A stretch of 64,000 bases of DNA from CAVTZP01 sp963739245 (GTDB lineage: Bacteria > Chloroflexota > Dehalococcoidia > Dehalococcoidales > BS750m-G39), in the NCBI GenBank assembly GCA_963739245.1, contig CAVTZP010000007.1, positions 124,001 to 188,000 of the forward strand. Direction: 5' to 3'. The notes under the pieces are model-generated. The model worked only from the letters and a program-made list of their open reading frames with translations, did no database searches and was not told the DNA's origin. The translations under genes were made by a program, and so were the position numbers. Every line of letters begins with the position of its first letter. Within the stretch, counting starts at the first letter, position 1. This document shows, piece after piece, positions 6,858 through 15,212 of the stretch.

Positions 6858-8732
6858 ATGGGAGAGCTATCCCAGAAGCTAGTGCAAATCAAGAGCCCGG
6901 CTGAACTGGAGAACCTGCGCCAATCAATACTTAGCCAAAGGGACACCAGCCGAATCTGTATATCGGTATGCGGTGGTACTGGTTGCCTCGCCTCCGGGGC
7001 TGAGGCGGTCGTTGACGCTTTTATAGATGAAATCGAAAGACGAGAGCTCCAGATAACTGTGGAACTAAAGCAAACAGGCTGTCATGGTTTCTGCGAACAA
7101 GGGCCGGTGGTGGTCATCCGACCAAAGAAGGTCTTCTATCGGCGGGTTAAGCCGGAGGATGTCCCAGAGATAATCGAGGAAACTGTGCTCCATGGCAACG
7201 TCATTGAACGTTTGCTCTATGTGGACCCGGTAACAAGTGAGAAAATCGTCCACGAAGCTGATGTTCCATTCTATAAGAGACAAACCCGGACTATTTTTGG
7301 CGCCAACGGGGAAATTGACCCCACCGAGATTAACGATTATATCGCTAAGGGCGGTTATTCAGCTTTGAGCAAGGCACTCCTCCAGATGTCTTCCCAAGAA
7401 ATCATTGAGGAGATAAAAAGGTCTGGCCTGCGGGGCAGGGGTGGCGGTGGCTTCCCTACGGGCAGAAAGTGGGAGTCCTGCTATCATGTTCAAAGTGATA
7501 ATAAATATGTGATTTGTAACGCCGATGAGGGCGACCCTGGCGCTTATCAGGATAGAAGCCTTCTTGAAGGCAACCCCCACAGCGTCCTGGAAGGGATGAT
7601 TATCGGCGCTTATGCTATTGGTTCTCATCAGGGCTATATCTACGTCCGCAACGAATACCCTTTAGCCGTAAGGCACGCCCGGATAGCCATTGAACAGGCG
7701 ATGGATTACGGGTTGCTGGGAGAAGACATTCTAGGTTCTGGCTTTGATTTCACGGTAACGATAAACAAAGGAGGCGGTGCCTTTGTCTGTGGCGAGTCCA
7801 GCGCCCTAATGGCCTCCCTTGAGGGGAAGATAGGAGAACCAAGAGCAAAGTATACCCACATGGCGGAGAAAGGCCTATGGGATAGCCCTAGCCTGTTAAA
7901 TAATGTCAAGACCTGGGCCAATGTACCGATGATAATCAATAAAGGGGCGGACTGGTATTCCCAGATTGGAACCGCTGGCAGCAAGGGGACGATGATATTC
8001 TCTCTAGTGGGGAAGATAAATAACACCGGCCTGGTGGAAGTGCCCATGGGGATAACCCTGAGAGAGATGATTTATGACATCGGGGGAGGAATCCCTAAGG
8101 GCAAGAAGTTTAAGGCAGTGCAAACCGGCGGTCCCTCTGGCGGTTGCATCCCCGAGCAACACCTTGATACACCGGTGGATTTTGATGAACTCACCAAGCT
8201 TGGCTCAATGATGGGCTCCGGGGGCATGATAATAATGGACGAGGACACCTGCATGGTTGATGTCGCCAAGTACTTTATTGAATTTCTCAAGGGGGAGTCG
8301 TGCGGCAAATGCGTCCCCTGCCGAGAAGGACTAACCAGGATGAGCGAAGTCCTGGACAGAATCACTCGAGGAAAGGGCAAGCGAGAAGACATCAATATAC
8401 TGGAGGACTTGGCTGGAGTTCTCAGCAGTGGTGCCCTGTGCGCCTTGGGTCAAACCGCCGCCAATCCGACCCTGACCACTCTCCGCTACTTTGGGGATGA
8501 GTATATCGCTCACATCGATGAGAAAAGATGCCCGGCCGGTGTTTGTCGAGAGTTGATCCGTTATTCTATTGACCCCGAGAAGTGCGAAGGCTGTCTCAGA
8601 TGCCTGAGGGCATGTCCCACAAGTGCCATTATCGGGGAGAAAAGAAAGCCCCACACGCTTAACCAGGGGATGTGTATCAAGTGTGGTGCCTGCTATGACG
8701 TTTGTAAGTTTGGTGCGGTAATAAAACGGTGA
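6858..8732 (+). CDS. NuoF/HoxF-like NADH-binding flavoprotein subunit with extra Fe-S domains
   Basis: This is the NAD(H)- and FMN-binding subunit of the diaphorase, about 624 residues. Domains in order: an N-terminal thioredoxin-like [2Fe-2S] domain (CGGTGC and CHGFC within the first 90 residues); the NuoF core with the nucleotide motif GRGGGGFPTGRKW and the FMN loop GGAFVCGESSALMASLEG; an SLBB segment; a [4Fe-4S] site CGKCVPCREG with a distant cysteine in GALCALG; and a C-terminal 2x[4Fe-4S] ferredoxin (CEGCLRCLRACP and CIKCGACYDVC). This layout matches electron-bifurcating HydB/HndC-type and HoxF-type subunits rather than the shorter NuoF of Complex I. I prefer ATG 6858, which has AAAGGAG 7 bases upstream, over ATG 6840, which directly abuts the previous stop codon. 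Confidence 0.88.
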   Translation: MGELSQKLVQIKSPAELENLRQSILSQRDTSRICISVCGGTGCLASGAEAVVDAFIDEIERRELQITVELKQTGCHGFCEQGPVVVIRPKKVFYRRVKPEDVPEIIEETVLHGNVIERLLYVDPVTSEKIVHEADVPFYKRQTRTIFGANGEIDPTEINDYIAKGGYSALSKALLQMSSQEIIEEIKRSGLRGRGGGGFPTGRKWESCYHVQSDNKYVICNADEGDPGAYQDRSLLEGNPHSVLEGMIIGAYAIGSHQGYIYVRNEYPLAVRHARIAIEQAMDYGLLGEDILGSGFDFTVTINKGGGAFVCGESSALMASLEGKIGEPRAKYTHMAEKGLWDSPSLLNNVKTWANVPMIINKGADWYSQIGTAGSKGTMIFSLVGKINNTGLVEVPMGITLREMIYDIGGGIPKGKKFKAVQTGGPSGGCIPEQHLDTPVDFDELTKLGSMMGSGGMIIMDEDTCMVDVAKYFIEFLKGESCGKCVPCREGLTRMSEVLDRITRGKGKREDINILEDLAGVLSSGALCALGQTAANPTLTTLRYFGDEYIAHIDEKRCPAGVCRELIRYSIDPEKCEGCLRCLRACPTSAIIGEKRKPHTLNQGMCIKCGACYDVCKFGAVIKR

Positions 8733-8744
8733 AAGGAGTAACCA

Positions 8745-9461
8745 GTGGCGAGATATTGGATTAATGGTGAAAAATGGGTCGACGTGAAGGAGGCTGAAGG
8801 GGTTAACGCCGTCCACCTTACCGTCGACGATAAGGAGATCGCAGTATCGAGTGGTCAGACGATCCTAGAGGCTGTGGCGCGCATGCCTGGAATCGGAAAT
8901 ATCCCAGCTCTTTGCTATCATCCCGCAGTTAAACCCTACGGGGCTTGCCGGATATGCACCGTTGAGGTAAGCGAGGACGGAAGCTCCAAGTTTAAGTTTG
9001 TCGCTGCCTGCCTTTACCCGGTGAAAGAGGGTCTGGTGGTAAAGACAAACACGGAAAGGGTAAGGAAGCTGCGTAAAGGGATAATCGAGCTCCTCCTAGC
9101 CAGATGCCCCAACGTAAAGAAGATACAGGAATTGGCTGAGGAATATGGAATTGAGAAGCCGAGGTTTGTTCTGGGGGACCAAGACTGTATCCTCTGCGGC
9201 TTGTGTGTCAGGGCCTGTCAAGAGATAATAGGCAAGTCGGCGATAAGTCTGGTTAACCGAGGTATCTATAGGCAGGTTGCTGCTCCCTTCTACGCCTATG
9301 AGCTAAGTGAGGAGTGCATTGGCTGTGGGGACTGTGCCTTCGTTTGTCCTACTGGTGCTATCGAGATGGGACCCGATGGGAAACCTATGCTTCCCAAGGT
9401 AAAGATACCCTATGCCGAGATTAAAGCTATGATGCAAAGGGAAACAGTAACTACCCCCTAA
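8745..9461 (+). CDS. HoxU/NuoG-N-terminal-like iron-sulfur subunit
   Basis: This is an iron-sulfur subunit of 238 residues. An N-terminal plant-type [2Fe-2S] domain has cysteines in ALCYHPAVKPYGACRICTVEV and AACLYP. The NuoG-type His-Cys3 motif is absent: the corresponding stretch reads LLARCPNVKK, without HxxxCxxC. Two [4Fe-4S] sites follow (CILCGLCVRAC and CIGCGDCAFVCP). The protein ends there, with no molybdopterin or hydrogenase domain, matching the length of HoxU-type subunits. GTG 8745 is preceded by AAAGGAG and lies 12 bases after the flavoprotein gene. It probably relays electrons from the flavoprotein to ferredoxin or to an unlinked catalytic subunit. Relatives of such subunits also occur in BamGHI of class II benzoyl-CoA reductases, but no BamB/BamC gene is present here. 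Confidence 0.82.
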   Translation: MARYWINGEKWVDVKEAEGVNAVHLTVDDKEIAVSSGQTILEAVARMPGIGNIPALCYHPAVKPYGACRICTVEVSEDGSSKFKFVAACLYPVKEGLVVKTNTERVRKLRKGIIELLLARCPNVKKIQELAEEYGIEKPRFVLGDQDCILCGLCVRACQEIIGKSAISLVNRGIYRQVAAPFYAYELSEECIGCGDCAFVCPTGAIEMGPDGKPMLPKVKIPYAEIKAMMQRETVTTP

Positions 9462-9472
9462 AAGGACAATAT

Positions 9473-9913
9473 TTACATAGCAGCTATGGTAAACCAGAGC
9501 CAAGCAACTAAGATACCTAATACCGCTCCGACAATGACTTGAAAGGGCGTATGTCCGATGAGCTCCCATAGCTCACGCTCCAATACAGCTTCAGGACGCC
9601 GGGACCTGATTTCCTGAACAATACGATTTAGAACAACAGATTGTTTGCCCACCGAACGCCGCACACCAGTGGCATCATACATAACGATTAGAGCCAGGAT
9701 AACGGCAATGGCAAAGGTTACTGACTCAAAACCCTGGACCATAGCGACCGATGTGGCCAAGGCACTGACTGTCGCCGAATGCACACTAGGCATACCACCA
9801 CCAGTAGTAAAATAGCGCAAATCGACTCGCTTCCTTCGTATTAGCGCAATCAGTATCTTCGTCGCCTGTGCCACTGCCCAGGCACAAATAGAAACTAACA
9901 ATACCTTGCTCAT
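9473..9913 (-). CDS. Divergent PAP2-family membrane protein (DUF212)
   Basis: This is a small membrane protein of about 146 residues related to the acid-phosphatase/vanadium-haloperoxidase superfamily (the divergent PAP2 family, DUF212). The signature FTTGGGMPSVHSA is clear. It is followed by hydrophobic segments, a conserved DATGVRRSVGKQ stretch, an RRPEAV...LWELIGHTPFQV segment and a C-terminal membrane helix. The family's substrate is not established; lipid phosphate or isoprenoid phosphate is often guessed. I start at ATG 9913; an upstream TTG at 9937 would add eight residues that do not resemble the family. It converges with the diaphorase operon, leaving only 11 bases between the stop codons. 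Confidence 0.8.
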   Translation of the reverse strand: MSKVLLVSICAWAVAQATKILIALIRRKRVDLRYFTTGGGMPSVHSATVSALATSVAMVQGFESVTFAIAVILALIVMYDATGVRRSVGKQSVVLNRIVQEIRSRRPEAVLERELWELIGHTPFQVIVGAVLGILVAWLWFTIAAM

Positions 9914-9998
9914 AATTATTTCACACCGTCCCCGCAATATTACTTGTTATAACAGAGGGTTGACAAATAGTACACAAACGCAAAAAGTTAGCACTTCA

Positions 9999-10073
<75 letters not shown>

Positions 10074-10131
10074 CAAAATCACAACTATTTTAGTCCAAAA
10101 ATCCCAAGCTGTAAAGGAACAATATTATGCT

Positions 10132-11172
10132 TCAGGCTGGCATCTTCAAGACCTTAGACCCCCGGATTTTCCCACTTTTTAACTCCACTAGGGCTTTGTT
10201 GGCTTCTTCCAGCCTGAATTCTTGAATCTCAGGCTCAATTTGCATCCGGGCGGCCAAAGCCAGAAACTCCTCCGCATCTTTTCTGGTCACATTGGCGACC
10301 GTTTTTATTTCCTTTTCCAGCCAGAGATGCTCGGGATAGTCCAGCTTCAGCAGGAATTCTTTGTCTGCCTCCTCTTTCCTGATGAGATTGATGACCAGCC
10401 TTCCCCCTTTTCCAGGTTCTCCAGAGCTTAGACGACCGGTTTCCAGGCAGGGGTGGTATCAATGGCACAATCCAGCTTTTCGGGAGTCTTGTCGTCAATA
10501 TCACCTACCCAGTCAGCGCCTAATCTCTTGGCCAGTTCTCTTTCCGCCGGATTTCGGCTGATAACAAACTTTTTGGAATTGGGGAACTGATAATTTGCCA
10601 TCTGGATTACCAGATGGTGGGCAGACCCAAAGCCATAAAGCCCCAGGGTCTTGCCATCCTCCATTCCGGTAAGCTTTAAGGAGCGATACCCGACTACTCC
10701 CGAGCACATCAGCGGGGCCGCCTTGGTCAGGTCGGTAAATCTTCGGGGAATTTTATAGGCGAAGTCCTCGGAAATTACCATATACTCGGCATAACCCCCA
10801 TCAGCGTGGCAGCCAGTCCCCTTGAAATTGGTCGCACAGGTTTTCCTCCCCCTCCGGCAAAACTTGCATTGTCCGCAGCTGGAATATATCCAGGCGGCTC
10901 CAACCCGATCCCCAATTTTGAATTTGGTTACCTCTGACCCCAGAGCCGTCAATTATCCCTACCGGCTGATGTCCCGGAATTACCGGTAATTTCGGCGGCG
11001 CAATTCTGCCTTCTATCTGGTCAAGCTCGGTACGGCAAACACCGCAGGCTAAAACCTTAATCAGAATCTCTTTCGGTCCGGGCTTAGGAACTGGCAAATC
11101 AACCAGTTCCAGTGGCTTCGCCCCTCCCTCAACCTTAATCTCGCAAATTTCCTTCAGCACCATTGCCTTCAT
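10132..11172 (-). pseudogene. Zinc-binding alcohol dehydrogenase, reading frame broken
   Basis: This is a medium-chain zinc alcohol dehydrogenase-like gene (about 340 codons) with three lesions. The N-terminal part carries the catalytic-zinc cysteine in ACGVCRTELD and a GHQ where the family usually has GHE. An extra base near 10946 shifts the frame. The middle part holds the structural-zinc cysteines CGQCKFCRRGRKTC and the Rossmann loop GLYGFGS. A TAA at 10430-10428 sits where a glutamate codon is expected. A missing G in a run near 10405 shifts the frame again, and the remainder can be read to TGA at 10132. Flanking essential genes also carry frameshifts, so sequence error is possible, but the nonsense codon is a substitution and could indicate real decay. 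ATG 11172 has a GAGAGGAG upstream. Confidence 0.8.
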
Positions 11173-11242
11173 TTTTCAGCTCCTCTCAAAGCCTTTCCCT
11201 CCCGCTTCGCTGGCGCTTAGATATAGCCACCGGTGGCAAGAA

Positions 11243-11412
11243 TCAGTAGCCGAAGCCCGTCTCTTTCCTCAGTTCGGCTTCATCAATATAAGCGATGAGC
11301 CCGCGAAGAAACGGAGTAGATGCCTCACTGTAAAGCCACTCGCCGAACTGAAAGCCTTCCCTTTCCAGCCGGTCAGCGCTCAGCCCGGCGTTTCCTCAAG
11401 GATAAGACGCAT
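11243..11412 (-). pseudogene. Unidentified short coding fragment
   Basis: This is the only coding-like stretch in the 410 bases between the alcohol dehydrogenase and the Smr gene. From ATG 11412 the frame reads MRLILEETPG and then stops. With one base shifted near 11380 it continues as GLSADRLEREGFQFGEWLYS and reaches TGA at 11243 after the residues RKETGFGY. The charged, helical composition looks like the C-terminal part of a real protein, but I do not recognise the family. It lies 70 bases upstream of the dehydrogenase on the same strand. It may be a remnant or another sequence-error casualty. Nothing else is evident in this interval. Confidence 0.35.
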
Positions 11413-11584
11413 CTGCCGCCCGCATGGCTACTGGCTATTCTATACCTGATTTCCTTTTCCTGTTCCATCAAGACACCTAGAATAAAGCCTTTATATTAGT
11501 TTATCACAGAGGCATGCAAGCAATAAACAAGCAAATAAGAGGTTTTGCCCTTCCCGGCCGTGCTAAAATCGTCAAGGAAATTTC

Positions 11585-11865
11585 ATGCGCAAAACTAGGC
11601 GCCGCGCCACACTAACCAACGAGATACGTCTCCGCCGGCTGACTGTGGATGAGGCGCTGCTCAAGCTTGACCGGTACCTGAACGACGCCTTTGTGGCCGG
11701 GCTATCGCCAGGTAAGCGTAATCCACGGCAAGGGACTGGGACCCTGCGCCAGGCAGTCCGCGAGCAGCTTGCCAACATCCCCTGGTCAAATCCCATCGTC
11801 CGGGCGGTTACGGCGAGGGAGATAACGGGGTTACCATCGTCGAACTGTCCCAAGAAGAGCATTGA
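11585..11865 (+). pseudogene. Smr (MutS2 C-terminal-like) domain protein, frameshifted
   Basis: This is a small stand-alone Smr-domain protein, a family of DNA/RNA nicking nucleases related to the C-terminus of MutS2. The first part, LTVDEALLKLDRYLNDAFVA, is typical. The catalytic-loop motif VSVIHGKG is present but in a shifted frame (around 11712-11735). The frame then returns for TGTLRQAVREQL, and the C-terminal strand ending DNGVTIVELSQEEH is again shifted and ends at TGA 11865. Three single-base shifts in under 300 bases, each leaving good family sequence in another frame, look more like sequence error than evolutionary decay. ATG 11585 has a weak AAGGAAA upstream. The tRNA-His promoter overlaps the stop codon. 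Confidence 0.75.
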
Positions 11866-11889
11866 AAGGGAGTGGTTTTTAGCTATAAT
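11862..11889 (+). promoter_or_regulatory. Promoter of tRNA-His
   Basis: TTGAAA (11862-11867), a 16-base spacer and TATAAT (11884-11889) lie 13 bases before the mature tRNA-His 5' end. Confidence 0.6.
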
Positions 11890-11902
11890 ACTATACTGCC
11901 GT

Positions 11903-11980
11903 GGTGAGTGTCGCCTAGTGGTTTAAGGCGCCAGGTTGTGGCCCTGGAGAACGAGGGTTCGAATCCCTCCACTCACCCCA
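11903..11980 (+). tRNA. tRNA-His (anticodon GTG)
   Basis: The acceptor stem is GTGAGTG/CACTCAC, with an extra 5' G at 11903 opposite the discriminator C, the identity element of tRNA-His. Anticodon GTG lies at 11938-11940. The T-arm is GAGGG-TTCGAAT-CCCTC, and CCA is encoded at the 3' end. Confidence 0.95.
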
Positions 11981-12057
11981 ATATTTCCCCTGAATATAAC
12001 CCGCCATGAGTGATGCCCATTCCCTATCGCTAGTTTATAATTGAAGATGGCTTATGC

Positions 12058-12133
12058 GCGCCTATAGCTCAGCGGATAGAGCATCGGTCTTCGGAACCGA
12101 GGGTCGTGGGTTCGAATCCCTCTAGGCGCGCCA
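12058..12133 (+). tRNA. tRNA-Arg (anticodon TCG)
   Basis: The acceptor stem is GCGCCTA/TAGGCGC with discriminator G and an encoded CCA. The anticodon stem is TCGGT/ACCGA with TCG at 12091-12093. The T-stem GTGGG/CCCTC contains one T-T mismatch. A TATAAT at 12036-12041 is a plausible -10 box. Confidence 0.92.
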
Positions 12134-12140
12134 CCTTGCA

Positions 12141-12188
<48 letters not shown>

Positions 12189-12190
12189 TC

Positions 12191-12562
12191 TCATTCCTTT
12201 TCAATTTGATCTAATCGGGCGTCGCTAATGCCAAAATGATGGGCAATTTCATGCTTAACCACCCTGGCTATTTCTGCGGCTATCTCGGTGCCACGTTGGC
12301 TACATTCCGCTTCAATTGGCTTCTGAAATATGGTTATCTTATCTGGCGGTACCAGCCCATAGCCTTGCCCTCGTTTTGTCAAGGGTACACCCTCATAGAG
12401 ACCAAGCAGCATCTGACCATGCCTCAGCCCTGCCTGACGTAATTGGTCAACAGTCGGCCAATCTTGCACCACTATATCAATATTCTCCAGCTTAGCGGTG
12501 AATTCATCAGGCAAAACGCCAACTGCCGTTGAAACGAGCTGCTCAAATTCTGCCCTATTCAT
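12191..12562 (-). CDS. Zincin-like metallopeptidase-fold protein
   Basis: This is a small protein of 123 residues with a metallopeptidase-like HEIAHHFGISDARL motif near the C-terminus, the signature of the family often called zincin-like metallopeptidase (possibly proteasome accessory factor-like). The glutamate and two histidines would bind or activate a metal. The third ligand may be the aspartate of SDARL. No signal peptide or membrane segment is visible, so it is cytoplasmic. The biological role of the family in bacteria is poorly defined. It lies 12 bases after the mtaB stop codon on the same strand, so the two are probably co-transcribed. Its ribosome site is weak. Its 3' end lies almost against the T16A30 tract, so the tract boundary does not truncate it. 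Confidence 0.75.
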   Translation of the reverse strand: MNRAEFEQLVSTAVGVLPDEFTAKLENIDIVVQDWPTVDQLRQAGLRHGQMLLGLYEGVPLTKRGQGYGLVPPDKITIFQKPIEAECSQRGTEIAAEIARVVKHEIAHHFGISDARLDQIEKE

Positions 12563-12574
12563 AGCTCAGCAGGG

Positions 12575-13843
12575 CTAGGGATATACCCCCCACACCCCAT
12601 CCCCATCAAGCTCCATCAGCTTTACCGGTAATAGCTTATTGGTTAAATCCTCATCGCTTTTAGTATATACCCTTATATAGTTATCGGTAAGACCAGACCA
12701 GACGCCATCAGACTGCTTTTCCCACAATACCGTCATGGTCTTACCCAAGAATTTCTGCCTGAAGTTCTGAGCGCTCTCTCTGGCTAAAGCCAGCATCCTC
12801 TGGCTTCGTTCTCGCTTGACCCTATCCCCCACCTGGTCTGGCATCCGGGCGGCCTGAGTCCCCTGGCGCGGCGAGTAGGGAAAGACATGAATCCGGGCAA
12901 ACTCCATCTGCCGGCAAAGCTCATAGCTCTCTTCAAACTCCGCCTCAGTCTCACCGGGGAAGCCAACAATAATATCGGTGGTGATAGCCACCTCAGGCAC
13001 CATATCCCTGATTAAGGCTACTGCCTGCTGATAGTCGCCGACGGTATAGCCCCGCCTCATCCGGCTGAGCACGCCGTCGCTGCCGCTCTGTAGTGAGAGG
13101 TGAAAATGCCGGCACAGCCTCTCGTCACGCCACAGCCCGATAAGCTCAGGGGATATCTCCCTGGGCTGGAGGGAGGAAAGCCTTAACCTCTCTACATCAG
13201 TCTCGGCCAGGATACGCTGCAGCAGCCCCCTCAGATTAACCCCATCATGGTTATATGAGCCAATCTTGGTCCCGGTCAGCACCACCTCTTTATAGCCGTC
13301 AGCCACCCTGTGCCTGACCTCGCCAACAACCTGGTCAACGGGGATGCTTTTCTCCCTGCCCCGCACCAGGGGCACAATGCAATAGGAGCAAAAGCTATTG
13401 CAACCATCCTGAACCTTAATAAAGGCGCGAGTCCGGAAATCGGCTGTAGCTGAATCCTCCCTGACTATAGGTGGGGCGGCTCAGATACCCCGACTCCTCC
13501 AGCAGCCATACTAGATTTGATTTTTCACTGTTGCCCAGGACAAGGTCAACCCCTTCAATCTGAGCCAGCTCCTGAGGGGCCCGCTCCGCATAGCAGCCGA
13601 TAGCCACTACCACAGCGTCAGGGTTCCGGCGATGAGCCAGTCTGAGCCGGTGGCGGCATTTGCGGTCGGCAACATGGGTAACCGTGCAGGTATTGAGTAT
13701 ATAGACATCAGCCTCATCATCCGGGGATACCAGCCTATACCCCGCCTGGGCAAACTGCCGGGCTAAAAGCTGGGTCTCCGCTTGATTGAGCTTACAGCCA
13801 CAGTGTCTAAGGCAACCCTTGGAATTTCTAAGTTTCTAGTCAT
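12575..13843 (-). pseudogene. mtaB: tRNA (N6-threonylcarbamoyladenosine37-C2)-methylthiotransferase MtaB, frame broken
   Basis: This radical-SAM methylthiotransferase modifies t6A37 of tRNA to ms2t6A. The N-terminal UPF0004 domain shows GCKLNQAETQ, ILNTCTVTHVADRKCR and AIGCYAE, which carry the three auxiliary-cluster cysteines. The radical SAM motif follows as CNSFCSYC within FIKVQDGC, then VLTGTKIGSY and, at the C-terminus, a TRAM-like domain. The reading frame is interrupted near 13799 (one G missing in GTGGGCTGT) and near 13447; in each case the family sequence continues in another frame. The likely start is ATG 13843. Only the C-terminal 266 residues, from 13375 onward, read uninterrupted. 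Both lesions may be sequence errors. Confidence 0.82.
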
Positions 13844-13958
13844 AGTGCACAAAGTATTATATTTTTAATATTCTCCACCGGTCAAATAAAAGCCGTCCTT
13901 GCAGATAATCGAAATTATGGTAAAAATATCTAACTAAAGTTTACTTGGCTAGAATGTT

Positions 13959-15210
13959 ATGTCAAATTTAAATAATAGAGTAGTGGTTACCGGCATTGGT
14001 ATTCTGTCACCACTTGGTCTGGACGTCCGCTACCATTGGGAAGGTCTTATTGCCGGCAAGTCTGGCATTGACTATATTACCCTGTTTGACCCCGAGCTAT
14101 TTGAGACCAAGATTGCTGGTGAGGTAAAGGGATTTGAGCCTACCGACTACATCAACCGCAAGGATGCCCGCCGCATGGACCGCTTTGCTCAACTGGCAGT
14201 AGCTGCCAGCCTGCAGGCGGTGGAGCAGTCGGGAATTAAAATCAACTCCAATAACCAGGATAATATCGGCATCATAATTGGCAGTGGCATTGGCGGTCTA
14301 ACTACCCTATTTGAACAAACCAAAGTGCTAATGGAGAAGGGGCCGGACAGGGTAAGCCCGTTCCTGGCACCGATGATGATGGCTGATATGGCTGCCGCCC
14401 AGGTATCAATTGCGCTGGGGGCTAAAGGGCCGAATCTCTGCACCACATCAGCCTGCTCCAGCGGCTCCGATGCTATCGGCGTTGCTTATGAAATTATCAA
14501 GCGTGGCGATGCCCAGGTAATGATAGCCGGCGGCAGCGAGGCAATAATCAACCCGATAGGTATCACCGCTTTCAATGCCATGAAAGCCATCTCACCCGAA
14601 ATAGTGAGCCGCAACTGGCCTCCCGCCCCTTTGATGCCGAACGTGATGGCTTTGTCATCGGCGAGGGGGCCGGCTCCTTATCCTGGAAAGCCTTGCCTTT
14701 GCCCAAACGCGAGGGGCTAACATCCTGGCTGAAATTATCGGCTACGGGGCCACCGGCGATGCCTATCACATCACCCAGCCAGTTGAGAATGGGGAGGGTG
14801 CTGCCAGGGCCATGCAGATGGCACTGGATAAAGCCGGGGTCGCGCCCACCGAAATTGATTATATCAATGCCCACGGCACATCCACACCGCTAAATGACAA
14901 AATGGAGACCATGGCCATAAAGACGGTATTCGGCGACTATGCCTACAAAATTCCGATAAGCTCCACCAAGTCAATGATGGGGCATCTTATCGGGGGTGCC
15001 GGTGCCGTTGAGGCAGCAATAGGCATTATGGTCATCCAGCACGGGATAATACCGCCGACGATAAACCTTACCCACCCCGACCCCGAATGTGATTTGGATT
15101 ATGTGCCCAACGTCGCCCGCCAGGCTAAGGTTACCACCGCCCTGTCCAACTCCTTTGGCTTTGGCGGTCATAATTCGGTCCTGGTCTTCCGAAAATATTC
15201 TGAGGCATAA
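13959..15210 (+). pseudogene. fabF: 3-oxoacyl-ACP synthase II (FabF), frame broken
   Basis: This is a condensing enzyme of type II fatty-acid synthesis: malonyl-ACP plus acyl-ACP gives 3-oxoacyl-ACP. The catalytic Cys-His-His triad is complete across the fragments: TTSACSSGSDAIG in the first part, HGTSTPLND and GHLIGGAGAVE in the last. The expected Claisen-enzyme ending NSFGFGGHN is present. Two single-base deletions break the frame, near 14595 (after AFNAMKAIS) and near 14681 (between GAGSL and ILESLAFAQ). Between them the sequence reads RPFDAERDGFVIGEGAG in the intermediate frame. Fatty-acid synthesis is normally essential, and plsX lies elsewhere in the window, so sequence error is likely. 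The recJ TTG start follows 2 bases after the stop codon. Confidence 0.85.
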
Positions 15211-15212
15211 GC

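Noticed and set aside
8331..8816. Long minus-strand open frame opposite the flavoprotein gene
   Set aside because: It mirrors the strongly supported plus-strand coding frame, shows no recognisable motif and has no ribosome-binding site.
6342..9461. Diaphorase genes as part of Complex I or a BamGHI-type benzoyl-CoA reductase
   Set aside because: No nuo membrane genes and no bamB/bamC are in the window; the match is to the shared subunit families only.
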